From assembly GCA_021788515.1 (NCBI GenBank), contig JAJYKN010000141.1:1-5316 (forward strand): DNA of 5,316 nt, read 5' to 3'. The DNA is from Nitrospirota bacterium. Lineage in GTDB: Bacteria > Nitrospirota > UBA9217. The translations under genes and the position numbers were made by a program. Below are positions 1-4,700 of this stretch, in pieces (position 1 is the first letter of the stretch; every line of letters starts with the position of its first letter). The notes under the pieces were generated by a model that made no database searches, had not been told where the DNA came from, and saw only the letters and a program-made list of their open reading frames with translations.

Positions 1-16
1 ACGCGCTGCTGTCATA

Positions 17-22
17 CATAAT
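17..22 (+). promoter_or_regulatory. possible -10 box of the small lipoprotein gene
   Basis: CATAAT matches the sigma-70 -10 consensus at five of six positions and lies 23 bases before the lipoprotein ATG. The matching -35 would fall off the left edge of the window, so this cannot be confirmed. The gene could equally be transcribed from further upstream. Confidence 0.3.
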
Positions 23-45
23 GAGAAGAAGGGGGGTGAAATAAC

Positions 46-216
46 ATGAAGAAGACCACTGCAATCATAGCAGCTCTGGTTGTTGTTGCGGTTTTTGCCT
101 TTGCCGGTTGCCAGAAGCAGGAGGCCCCGAAGCCCGCAGAGCAGTCAGCAGTTACCTCAACGGTGACGTCCACCGTGACGTCAACCATGCCGATGGCAAC
201 GCCGGAAAAAAAGTAA
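46..216 (+). CDS. small Thr/Ser/Val-repeat lipoprotein, 56 aa, function unknown
   Basis: A complete 56-codon gene. The ATG follows a G-rich ribosome binding site (GGGGGGTGA, 31-39) at normal spacing. The N-terminus is a type II signal peptide: MKKTT, a hydrophobic stretch at residues 6-20, then a lipobox F19-A20-G21-C22. C22 should be lipidated and residue +2 is Gln, so the 35-residue mature peptide probably sits in the outer membrane or faces the periplasm. After a short charged segment (KQEAPKPAEQ), residues 37-48 form three tandem tetrapeptides TSTV-TSTV-TSTM, followed by PMATPEKK. There is no enzymatic domain and I recognise no family. Phe at lipobox position -3 is less usual than Leu. 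The gene ends 18 bases before a strong terminator, so it is a monocistron or the last gene of an operon, convergent with the hemerythrin gene. Confidence 0.8.
   Translation: MKKTTAIIAALVVVAVFAFAGCQKQEAPKPAEQSAVTSTVTSTVTSTMPMATPEKK
154..189 (+). repeat. three 12-bp tandem repeats inside the lipoprotein gene
   Basis: The units at 154-165, 166-177 and 178-189 follow the pattern ACS-TCM-ACS-RTG and encode TSTV, TSTV and TSTM. Differences are mostly at third codon positions, so the array is not freshly duplicated. Being in frame, it could lengthen or shorten without breaking the reading frame. Confidence 0.75.
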
Positions 217-234
217 CGCCCGGCAAGTTATGCC

Positions 235-269
235 AAAAGCCCTCCGAAGAATCGGGGGGCTTTTTTTTT
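235..269 (+). terminator. intrinsic terminator of the lipoprotein gene
   Basis: The stem 235-247 (AAAAGCCCTCCGA) pairs with 252-264 (TCGGGGGGCTTTT) around an AGAA loop, with one G-T wobble, and runs into nine T residues (261-269). It is a textbook Rho-independent terminator. The left arm begins with four A, so leftward transcripts from the hemerythrin gene would form the same hairpin followed by only four U. It may act weakly in that direction too. Confidence 0.92.
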
Positions 270-330
270 ACCCGGGCGAAGGCAGGTTGCAACCCTCCCC
301 CTGGGAGAAGGATCGTTCGCGGTCCCGCGT

Positions 331-879
331 TTACGGTTTTCCAAAACGGGCTTCTTCGCGCATTACTTTCTCTTTGTAGAGCCGGTGGACCAGGTCCCGG
401 TCAAATTCCTGTTCCTGCCGCAGCATCAGGTCCTTTTCTTCCTGGCTGAAATACTCCATGCAGGGCAGAAAAAAATGATGGTCTTCTTTCTCGATATGGC
501 AGGGATAGAGATTGACGAGAAACCGGACCGTCCTGACGATCTCCTGCAATGCTTCCCGGTCCCCTTTGAGATAGCTTATTTTTGCTTTCTCCAGGTCCGC
601 GACTGCGGCCCTCGATTCCCGATGCTCCTGGAGGATCTCCTCCATGATGCGCCGGTGTTCTGCGGAAACCGGTTTCCTGTCCAGTTCCCTGAGCAGGATG
701 TTCTCTTCCTTCCCGTGATGGCATACGTCTGCGTACGTCCTGGTAAAATCGAGCGCGGCTTCGATAAATTCCGGATGAAGAGCGCCTTCCCGTTCGATCC
801 ATTCCGCTTCCTTTTTCAACAGAACGATCATCCGTTCCATGAGTCTGTGTTCAATCATCAAAGGACCGATCGGCAGCAT
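331..879 (-). CDS. hemerythrin HHE cation-binding domain protein, 182 aa
   Basis: A four-helix-bundle hemerythrin-like protein, probably cytoplasmic, expected to bind a non-haem di-iron centre and to sense, store or detoxify O2, NO or iron. The HHE ligand pattern is visible in order: H11 (MIEHRLMERM), H54/H55 followed by E59 (HHGKEE), H86 (EHRES), and H128 with E132/D133 then H134-H135 in CHIEKEDHHFFLP. The intervals between ligands suit four antiparallel helices. It has no signal peptide, membrane segment or attached signalling domain. The ATG at 879 is chosen because GAGGAGG (887-893) sits seven bases upstream and the protein starts MLPIGPLMIEH, the normal beginning of the first helix. The frame stays open upstream only antisense to msrAB. 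The gene is divergent from msrAB. Sensor, storage or repair role cannot be decided from sequence. Confidence 0.9.
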   Translation of the reverse strand: MLPIGPLMIEHRLMERMIVLLKKEAEWIEREGALHPEFIEAALDFTRTYADVCHHGKEENILLRELDRKPVSAEHRRIMEEILQEHRESRAAVADLEKAKISYLKGDREALQEIVRTVRFLVNLYPCHIEKEDHHFFLPCMEYFSQEEKDLMLRQEQEFDRDLVHRLYKEKVMREEARFGKP

Positions 880-916
880 GGAATAACCTCCTCGGCGCGT
901 TTCGCACCGTAATGCT

Positions 917-925
917 ATTGTACCA
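917..925 (-). promoter_or_regulatory. extended -10 promoter of the hemerythrin gene
   Basis: Read on the minus strand this is TGG-TACAAT, an extended -10 with five of six consensus bases, 38 bases from the start codon. The predicted transcript start near 909 leaves a leader of about 30 bases containing the GAGGAGG site. The -35 position is GC-rich and does not resemble TTGACA, which suggests reliance on the extended -10, an activator, or both. Confidence 0.55.
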
Positions 926-951
926 CGATTGCCGCCGGGAGGCCCCGCCTT

Positions 952-976
952 ATTCAGGATAATCATCGTCCGAAAT
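952..976. promoter_or_regulatory. candidate operator dyad between divergent promoters
   Basis: A 25-bp imperfect dyad with the pattern ATT-N2-GGA-N2-AT-N-AT-N2-TCC-N2-AAT; eight of twelve symmetric pairs are complementary. Its centre (964) is about 45 bp from each of the two divergent -10 boxes (917-922 and 1002-1007), just upstream of both weak -35 regions. That is a plausible place for one dimeric activator serving both genes. I do not recognise the half-site as FNR, PerR or a full Fur box. Confidence 0.35.
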
Positions 977-1001
977 AGTTCCCCGCCCCTTGTCGAAGGT
1001 G

Positions 1002-1007
1002 TATAAT
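1002..1007 (+). promoter_or_regulatory. -10 box of msrAB
   Basis: A perfect TATAAT, 29 bases before the msrAB start codon. At 17-bp spacing the -35 would be TTCCCC (979-984), a poor match, so expression probably needs an activator or another sigma factor. The leader is about 22 bases and contains the ribosome binding site GTGAGGGG (1023-1030). Confidence 0.6.
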
Positions 1008-1036
1008 ATATTTCAGCAGAAAGTGAGGGGATAAAC

Positions 1037-2122
1037 ATGTTTTCGAAAATCATCTTAGGATCGATGCTATTTCTGCCTCTGCTTCTTATTACCCAGTCCG
1101 GCGCAATCGGGGCCACGCATCTTGAAAAAGCCACATTTGCCGGCGGTTGTTTCTGGTGCATGACGCCGCCCTTTGAAAAACTGGACGGCGTGAAGGAGGT
1201 CATTTCCGGCTATACCGGCGGGCATACGAAGAACCCCACCTATGAGGAAGTGACGTCCGAGACCACGGGCCACCGGGAATCCGTCGAGGTCATCTACGAT
1301 CCCGCAAAAATCAGCTACGAAAAGTTGCTCGATGTGTTCTGGAGACAGATCAATCCCACCGATGCGGGAGGACAGTTCGTGGACCGGGGGCCGTCCTACA
1401 CATCAGCTATTTTTTACCACAACGAGGAGCAGAAGAAGCTGGCCGAGGAATCGAAGAAGAAGTTGGAGCAGTCAGGCCGGTTTGACAAGCCGATCGTGAC
1501 TGATATCCTTCCTGCCGGTCCTTTTTACCGGGCCGAGGACTACCATCAGGACTATTGGAAGAAGAACCCCGTGCGGTACAAATTCTACCGTTACAATTCG
1601 GGCCGCGACCAGTATCTGGCGAAGATCTGGGGAAAGGAAAAGGAGGACCCGGTGCCTGCTGTAAAAAACCAAGAAACGTACGTGAAACCGTCTCCGGAGG
1701 AGCTGAAGAAACTGCTCACTCCCCTGCAATATAAGGTAACGCAGGAGGGCGCCACCGAGCCGGCATTCAACAACGAATACTGGGACAACCACAAGCCCGG
1801 CATCTATGTCGACATCGTGTCCGGCGAGCCCCTGTTCAGTTCCCTTGACAAGTACGATTCCGGCACGGGATGGCCCAGCTTCACCAAACCTCTCGATCCG
1901 GGAAATATCGTGACCAGGGAAGACCGGACGTGGTACCTCGCTGTCAGGACAGAGGTCCTGAGTAAACACGCCGGCTCGCACCTTGGCCATGTATTCAAGG
2001 ACGGACCGCCGCCGACGGGCCTGCGCTATTGCATGAATTCAGCGGCCCTCAGGTTCATTCCCAAGGAGGACCTGGTCAAAGACGGGTATGGGAAGTACGT
2101 GAAGCTCTTCGAGAACCATTAA
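1037..2122 (+). CDS. msrAB: exported bifunctional peptide methionine sulfoxide reductase MsrA-MsrB, 361 aa
   Basis: It reduces both epimers of methionine sulfoxide in oxidised proteins: MsrA the S form, MsrB the R form. Residues 1-26 are a signal peptide (hydrophobic 5-18; cleavage probably after A23 or A26) with no lipobox, so the enzyme should work in the periplasm. MsrA spans about 28-190, with GCFWC holding nucleophile C38 and probable resolving C41. Y69, E81 (GHRES), D116 and Y121 match the E. coli sulfoxide-binding residues Y82, E94, D129 and Y134. MsrB spans about 222-355: SGTGWPSF (275-282), HLGH (315-318), and RYCMNS with nucleophile C332. MsrB lacks the zinc CxxC pairs and has Thr277 at the usual resolving-cysteine position, so the whole protein has only three cysteines. 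There is no thioredoxin domain, so reducing power must come from a separate partner. GTGAGGGG, six bases upstream, supports the ATG. Confidence 0.96.
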   Translation: MFSKIILGSMLFLPLLLITQSGAIGATHLEKATFAGGCFWCMTPPFEKLDGVKEVISGYTGGHTKNPTYEEVTSETTGHRESVEVIYDPAKISYEKLLDVFWRQINPTDAGGQFVDRGPSYTSAIFYHNEEQKKLAEESKKKLEQSGRFDKPIVTDILPAGPFYRAEDYHQDYWKKNPVRYKFYRYNSGRDQYLAKIWGKEKEDPVPAVKNQETYVKPSPEELKKLLTPLQYKVTQEGATEPAFNNEYWDNHKPGIYVDIVSGEPLFSSLDKYDSGTGWPSFTKPLDPGNIVTREDRTWYLAVRTEVLSKHAGSHLGHVFKDGPPPTGLRYCMNSAALRFIPKEDLVKDGYGKYVKLFENH

Positions 2123-2146
2123 AAGGCTGTTGGAAAAGAGTGCGGA

Positions 2147-2167
2147 ATGGTTCGACAGGCTCACCAT
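2147..2167 (-). repeat. dispersed hairpin repeat, family A copy 1
   Basis: ATGGT (2147-2151) and ACCAT (2163-2167) form a perfect stem around an 11-base interval. On the minus strand that loop reads GAGCCTGTCGA, flanked by CCGTTC on one side. From memory, this resembles a very common intergenic repeat in Desulfobacterota, Nitrospirota and related genomes that yields false peptides such as MVSLSNH. It lies between the msrAB stop and its terminator. Confidence 0.65.
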
Positions 2168-2196
2168 GAACGGATAGTCCAAAGATTTCAGTATTG

Positions 2197-2242
2197 CCTC
2201 CGTTCGCCCTGCGCCCGACAAAGGGTGAATGGAGGTTTTTTT
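2197..2242 (+). terminator. msrAB terminator built from a family A repeat (copy 2)
   Basis: Stem 2197-2210 (CCTCCGTTCGCCCT) pairs over all 14 positions with 2222-2235 (AGGGTGAATGGAGG), including two G-T wobbles, around the 11-base loop GCGCCCGACAA. Seven T residues follow (2236-2242). It is a strong intrinsic terminator 74 bases after msrAB. The CCGTTCGCCCTG left arm, the GCC in the loop and the AAGGGTGAA right arm match the family A repeat as I recall it, so the terminator appears to be a co-opted repeat. The T-tract overlaps the stop codon of the minus-strand remnant. Confidence 0.88.
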
Positions 2243-2507
2243 AAGAAGCCGCCGCAGGCGCGGAGTTGTAGGTGCCTACCTTGAAGTTGAACGTTCCCAT
2301 CAGATGATAATGAGGCGTCGGAGAAATGGTTGAATCATAATCCGTAAGCATGACATCATACGAGCCGCTGACGTCGCCGGAGAGCGTCGAATCCGGAGAA
2401 AAGGAGATCGTGCCGCTCTTCACTTTCCTCAGGGTTGATCGCTGGCCGTTGAAAACCAGGAAGGAACCGGGAAATTTCTCATATTGAGCATTGTCTTCTA
2501 TGGCAAA
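2241..2507 (-). pseudogene. 3' remnant of an unidentified, probably extracytoplasmic beta-rich protein, 88 codons
   Basis: This minus-strand frame is open for 88 codons from a TAA at 2508-2510 to its own stop at 2241-2243. The translation looks like real protein: FAIEDNAQYEKFPGSFLVFN, then a Ser/Thr/Gly-rich segment of alternating polar and hydrophobic residues with GTISFSP, SGDVSGSYDVML, HYHLMGTFNFKVG and the end NSAPAAAS. The rhythm suggests the last strands of a secreted beta-sandwich or lipoprotein domain; I cannot name the family. No ATG opens the frame upstream. The only early alternative, GTG at 2423, has GAGG just three bases away. Immediately upstream the sequence stops looking coding and becomes repeat-rich, so the 5' part of the gene appears lost. 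Expression of a short product from 2423 cannot be excluded. Confidence 0.55.
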
Positions 2508-2533
2508 TTATTTATCAGCACCCATGGTACCAG

Positions 2534-2546
2534 GACATCTTTTAGA
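2534..2546. repeat. small hairpin beside the truncation point
   Basis: CATCT-TTT-AGATG is a perfect 5-bp stem with a 3-base loop, inside a slightly longer imperfect GACA...TGTC symmetry. No T-tract follows on either strand, so it is not an obvious terminator. It is part of the non-coding mosaic between the gene remnant and the helicase terminator. Confidence 0.35.
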
Positions 2547-2617
2547 TGGTGTCAAGAAGCTTATAAGGAGTGCAGCACGCTTTATCCTGAAAAGGGCATT
2601 TTTGGACGCAGACTTCG

Positions 2618-2637
2618 TCGTGAGCTCAGTCGAACGA
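2618..2637 (+). repeat. dispersed hairpin repeat, family A copy 3
   Basis: TCGT (2618-2621) and ACGA (2634-2637) pair around GAGCTCAGTCGA. That 12-base loop is close to the GAGCCTGTCGA loop of copy 1, but the stem sequence is entirely different. The orientation is opposite to copy 1. The stem is short, so the assignment rests mainly on loop similarity. Confidence 0.5.
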
Positions 2638-2644
2638 TAAGATC

Positions 2645-2661
2645 GGATAAACGCTGATAAA
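2645..2661 (-). repeat. family B repeat, left inverted arm
   Basis: On the minus strand this reads TTTATCAGCGTTTATCC, matching 14 of 17 bases of TTTATCTGCGAATATCC at 2739-2755 on the plus strand. The two arms are inverted and about 77 bp apart. Nothing between them looks coding. Confidence 0.5.
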
Positions 2662-2738
2662 GAAAGATAGAAAAAATCTTTTGATGTTAAAAAAAGACTC
2701 ATTGTTGTGGTGAAGCCACTCTCCGGTGGATGCTTTGT

Positions 2739-2771
2739 TTTATCTGCGAATATCCGCGTTCATCTGCGTAC
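2739..2771 (+). repeat. family B repeat, right arm with decamer periodicity
   Basis: Three adjacent 10-bp units begin ATCYGCG: ATCTGCGAAT (2742-2751), ATCCGCGTTC (2752-2761) and ATCTGCGTAC (2762-2771). From memory, tandem ATCCGCGTTCATCTGCGT strings are frequent intergenic repeats in several anaerobe genomes. The spacing equals about one DNA helical turn. Confidence 0.55.
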
Positions 2772-2870
2772 AACTGCTTCTTTAGGTTGAATGTTGCGGC
2801 AACTGGATGAAAGAGTAAGGCTGATGTGGGGTGCTGGTGAAGGCGTGGGGAAATACGCGGGGAGCTGTCA

Positions 2871-2907
2871 TAAAAAAAAGGCTGCCGGATATTTTCCAGC
2901 AGCCTTT
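2871..2907 (-). terminator. intrinsic terminator of the RNA helicase gene
   Basis: On the minus strand AAAGGCTGCTGGA pairs with TCCGGCAGCCTTT, with a single mismatch, around a five-base AT-rich loop. Eight U follow in total, three of them paired in the stem and the rest trailing (complement of 2872-2879). It lies about 47 bases beyond the helicase stop codon, where a Rho-independent terminator is expected. Rightward transcripts would form the hairpin but lack a T-tract. Confidence 0.9.
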
Positions 2908-2954
2908 GCGAAAGAGACATTTGTGTGCGCACTGCGCCAGATCGTTCTGCCCGA

Positions 2955-4304
2955 TCAGGGCCTGTGCGTTCGGGGTTTAAAAGTCCGCGCCGCGCCTGTG
3001 GGATGAGAAGCGGGCGCAGCGCCACGGGGCGCGTTCGTCCCGTGGTGCTGCTGGGCTGAATGCGTTTTCGGGCGGCCTGCATGACTTGCCTGTGCGCCAC
3101 GCTGCTCAGGCTTGGGCTGCGTCCTGCGGCGCTGCGGCTCCCGTGGGGGACGGGCAAACTCGGCATCGCGCGCCGGCGCTGCTTTTGCATAATCGAAACC
3201 CTTGAGCGTGCGGCGTTCGATCTTGTCGCCGAGGACGCGCTCGATGCTCCTGACCAGGGGCTCGTCTTCACGGGTAACGAACGTGAAGGCGTCTCCGGTC
3301 TTGGCTGCGCGGCCGGTCCGGCCGATGCGGTGCGTATAGGCGTCGGTGGTGTCCGGAATGTCGTAGTTGATGACGTGGGAAATCGAGGACACGTCGATGC
3401 CCCGGGCCGCAATGTCCGTTGCAACGAGGATCTGATAGGAGCCGTCGCGGAACCCGTCGAGAGCGGCCTGGCGCTTGTTCTGCGACAGGTTGCCCTGGAG
3501 CGACGCGGCCTTGTACCCCGCCTTCTCAAGCTGTTGCCCCACGCGCTTGGCGCGGTGCTTCGTGCGCGTGAAAATAAGGATCGATTCCGTGTCCGTATGT
3601 TTCAGCAGTTCCATGAGCAGTCCGGTCTTCAGGTGCTGCTCGACAGGGTACAGCGCATGCGCCACGGTGTTGGCCGGGGCGGTATGGCCCACCTGGACCG
3701 TGACCGGGTCATGGAGCACTTCATGGGCAAGTTTCCTGATATCATCGGCCATGGTTGCGGAGAACATGAGCGTCTGCCGTTTCACGGGCAGCTGCTTGAT
3801 GATCCTCCGGATGTCGGGCAGAAAGCCCATATCGAACATCCGGTCCGCCTCATCGAGCACGAGCACTTTCAGGTTGGCGAAGTTGATCGTCTTTTGATTC
3901 ATATGGTCGAGCAACCGGCCGGGGCAGGCCACAACGATGTCCACTCCCGCGCGGAGCTTTGTGATCTGCGGGTTGGCGCTCACGCCGCCGTAGATCGTCA
4001 TGCTCTTCAAGTGGGTCTTGCGGCCCAGGTCGTTGATCGAAGTGTGGATCTGCTCCGCCAGCTCGCGCGTGGGCGCGAGGATCAGCGCGCGGACCTTGTT
4101 GCGCGCGCCCGGGAGCAGCCGCTCCAGGATCGGCAGTACGAATGCCGCGGTCTTGCCCGTCCCGGTCTGTGCCAGGCCCATGACGTCGCGGCCCTCCATA
4201 ACGGGAGGAATGGCCTGCTTTTGGATCGGTGTCGGTATCTGGTAGCCGAGCGCCTCGACGCCGGCCGCTATCTGCGGATGAAGCTTGAACGAACTAAAAT
4301 TCAC
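2955..4304 (-). CDS. rhlE: DEAD-box ATP-dependent RNA helicase, RhlE type, 449 aa
   Basis: A cytoplasmic ATP-dependent RNA helicase, a family working in RNA decay, ribosome assembly and cold adaptation. Counting from the GTG at 4304, motifs run in order: F6 and the Q motif (GYQIPTPIQ, Q28), Walker A AQTGTGKT (45-52), PTRELA (78-83), TPGR-type CPGRLL (127-132), DEAD at 151-154 as LDEADRMFDMGF, SAT (182-184), then in the second RecA domain IFTRT (244-248), ATDIAARGID (295-304) and HRIGRTGR (325-332). All catalytic residues are intact. Residues about 377-449 are a disordered basic tail rich in Arg, Pro, His, Gln and Ala, probably an RNA-binding extension. GTG is preferred because GAAGGG (4311-4316) lies six bases upstream and NFSSFKLHP is the usual RhlE start. 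An in-frame ATG at 4376 would add 24 residues but has no ribosome binding site. Confidence 0.95.
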   Translation of the reverse strand: MNFSSFKLHPQIAAGVEALGYQIPTPIQKQAIPPVMEGRDVMGLAQTGTGKTAAFVLPILERLLPGARNKVRALILAPTRELAEQIHTSINDLGRKTHLKSMTIYGGVSANPQITKLRAGVDIVVACPGRLLDHMNQKTINFANLKVLVLDEADRMFDMGFLPDIRRIIKQLPVKRQTLMFSATMADDIRKLAHEVLHDPVTVQVGHTAPANTVAHALYPVEQHLKTGLLMELLKHTDTESILIFTRTKHRAKRVGQQLEKAGYKAASLQGNLSQNKRQAALDGFRDGSYQILVATDIAARGIDVSSISHVINYDIPDTTDAYTHRIGRTGRAAKTGDAFTFVTREDEPLVRSIERVLGDKIERRTLKGFDYAKAAPARDAEFARPPREPQRRRTQPKPEQRGAQASHAGRPKTHSAQQHHGTNAPRGAAPASHPTGAARTFKPRTHRP

Positions 4305-4511
4305 TAAGGACCCTTCTTTCTGTGCGACATCAGGTGAAGAACGCCGCCTCCCCTGTCGCTGGGAAAACAAACGCATAAACAAAAAAGCTATCAGGATTAT
4401 CCCCAATAGCCCTTGGTCTATAAAAAATCAGGATGCTTCCGTATTATCGCGGGGCCGGTTTCAACCCAACGACCGTCAGGTTGTTTGTCAGCCACCGTCA
4501 TTCACGTTTAT
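4305..4511 (-). promoter_or_regulatory. long 5' leader of the helicase gene with a hairpin
   Basis: If the promoter at 4512-4541 is used, the helicase mRNA has a leader of about 200 bases. It contains a hairpin at 4462-4483: on the minus strand CAACC/GGTTG, then two G-U pairs, then ACG/CGT. Two direct copies of ATCCTGAT (minus strand; 4390-4397 and 4427-4434) follow. DEAD-box helicase genes elsewhere (E. coli deaD/csdA) also have long regulated leaders; the role here is inference. Confidence 0.35.
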
Positions 4512-4541
4512 ACAATACCACTAATGAAGGCTTCCTGTCAA
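4512..4541 (-). promoter_or_regulatory. promoter of the RNA helicase gene
   Basis: On the minus strand a perfect TTGACA (4536-4541) is followed after 18 bp by TATTGT (4512-4517), four of six bases of the -10 consensus. It points toward the helicase gene and sits back-to-back with the glycosyltransferase promoter. A site nearer the start codon cannot be excluded. Confidence 0.5.
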
Positions 4542-4585
4542 AGATATTCCGGGGAAACATCCCGTAACATCATCCCGTGAATCAT

Positions 4586-4614
4586 TTGACAGATATGTAC
4601 TCCTCCTGTAAACT
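4586..4614 (+). promoter_or_regulatory. sigma-70 promoter of the glycosyltransferase gene
   Basis: A perfect TTGACA (4586-4591), a 17-bp spacer, and TAAACT (4609-4614), which matches four of six -10 bases. Predicted transcription starts near 4621, giving a leader of about 80 bases before the ATG at 4701. It is the best-formed promoter in the window. Confidence 0.65.
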
Positions 4615-4700
4615 GAGCGCCTGTTCAGACATCATATCGACACACGAGCCGTACCCTGGCAAGCTTATCTGGCTTTAGTTTTTTCGATCTCGGGGGACTG

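Larger units (their letters stand above)
2508..2870. other. gene-free, repeat-rich stretch
   Basis: No protein-like frame is present on either strand. The stretch holds the small hairpin near 2540, family A copy 3, the two inverted family B arms, and GGAGTGCAGCACGC (2567-2580), which resembles fragments of another intergenic repeat type. From 2772 to 2870 I see nothing recognisable. The 64-codon minus frame across 2508-2702 has no family resemblance and runs through repeat copies. Confidence 0.6.

Noticed and set aside
385..912. A 175-codon plus-strand frame opposite the hemerythrin gene
   Set aside because: Antisense shadow: no ribosome binding site or family resemblance, while the minus strand carries the full HHE ligand pattern.
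952..976. A Fur box in the hemerythrin/msrAB control region
   Set aside because: Only a GATAAT-ATC fragment resembles Fur half-sites. The overall symmetry follows ATT/GGA and TCC/AAT blocks instead, so I left the regulator unnamed.
1160..1165. Thr43 in MsrA, where many homologues have Glu after GCFWxx, as a sign of a defective enzyme
   Set aside because: The catalytic glutamate is the later one in GHRES (E81, matching E94 of E. coli), which is intact, and GCFWC-type MsrA proteins often differ at this position.
880..1203. Upstream extension of the hemerythrin frame to 290 codons
   Set aside because: The extra residues lie across the divergent promoters and antisense to msrAB. The ATG at 879 has a near-perfect ribosome binding site and the natural domain start.
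2039..2221. A 60-codon minus-strand frame containing MVSLSNH
   Set aside because: It overlaps the end of msrAB antisense and reads through repeat copy 1. MVSLSNH-like peptides are, from memory, a recurrent by-product of that repeat rather than a protein.
2508..2702. A 64-codon minus-strand frame just upstream of the gene remnant and in the same frame
   Set aside because: It is separated from the remnant by a stop codon, runs through family A and B repeats, and shows no protein-like pattern. I do not treat it as the missing 5' part of the gene.
2742..2771. The tandem decamers as a CRISPR array
   Set aside because: The units are 10 bp and directly adjacent, with no spacer-sized gaps, and no cas gene is present.
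2791..3006. A 71-codon plus-strand frame
   Set aside because: It spans the helicase terminator hairpin and the antisense 3' end of the helicase gene, and has no convincing ribosome binding site.
3060..4307. A 415-codon open frame on the plus strand opposite the helicase gene
   Set aside because: It is the antisense shadow of rhlE. The translation has no domain character and simply mirrors helicase codons with GC-rich third positions, and the minus-strand protein has every DEAD-box motif.
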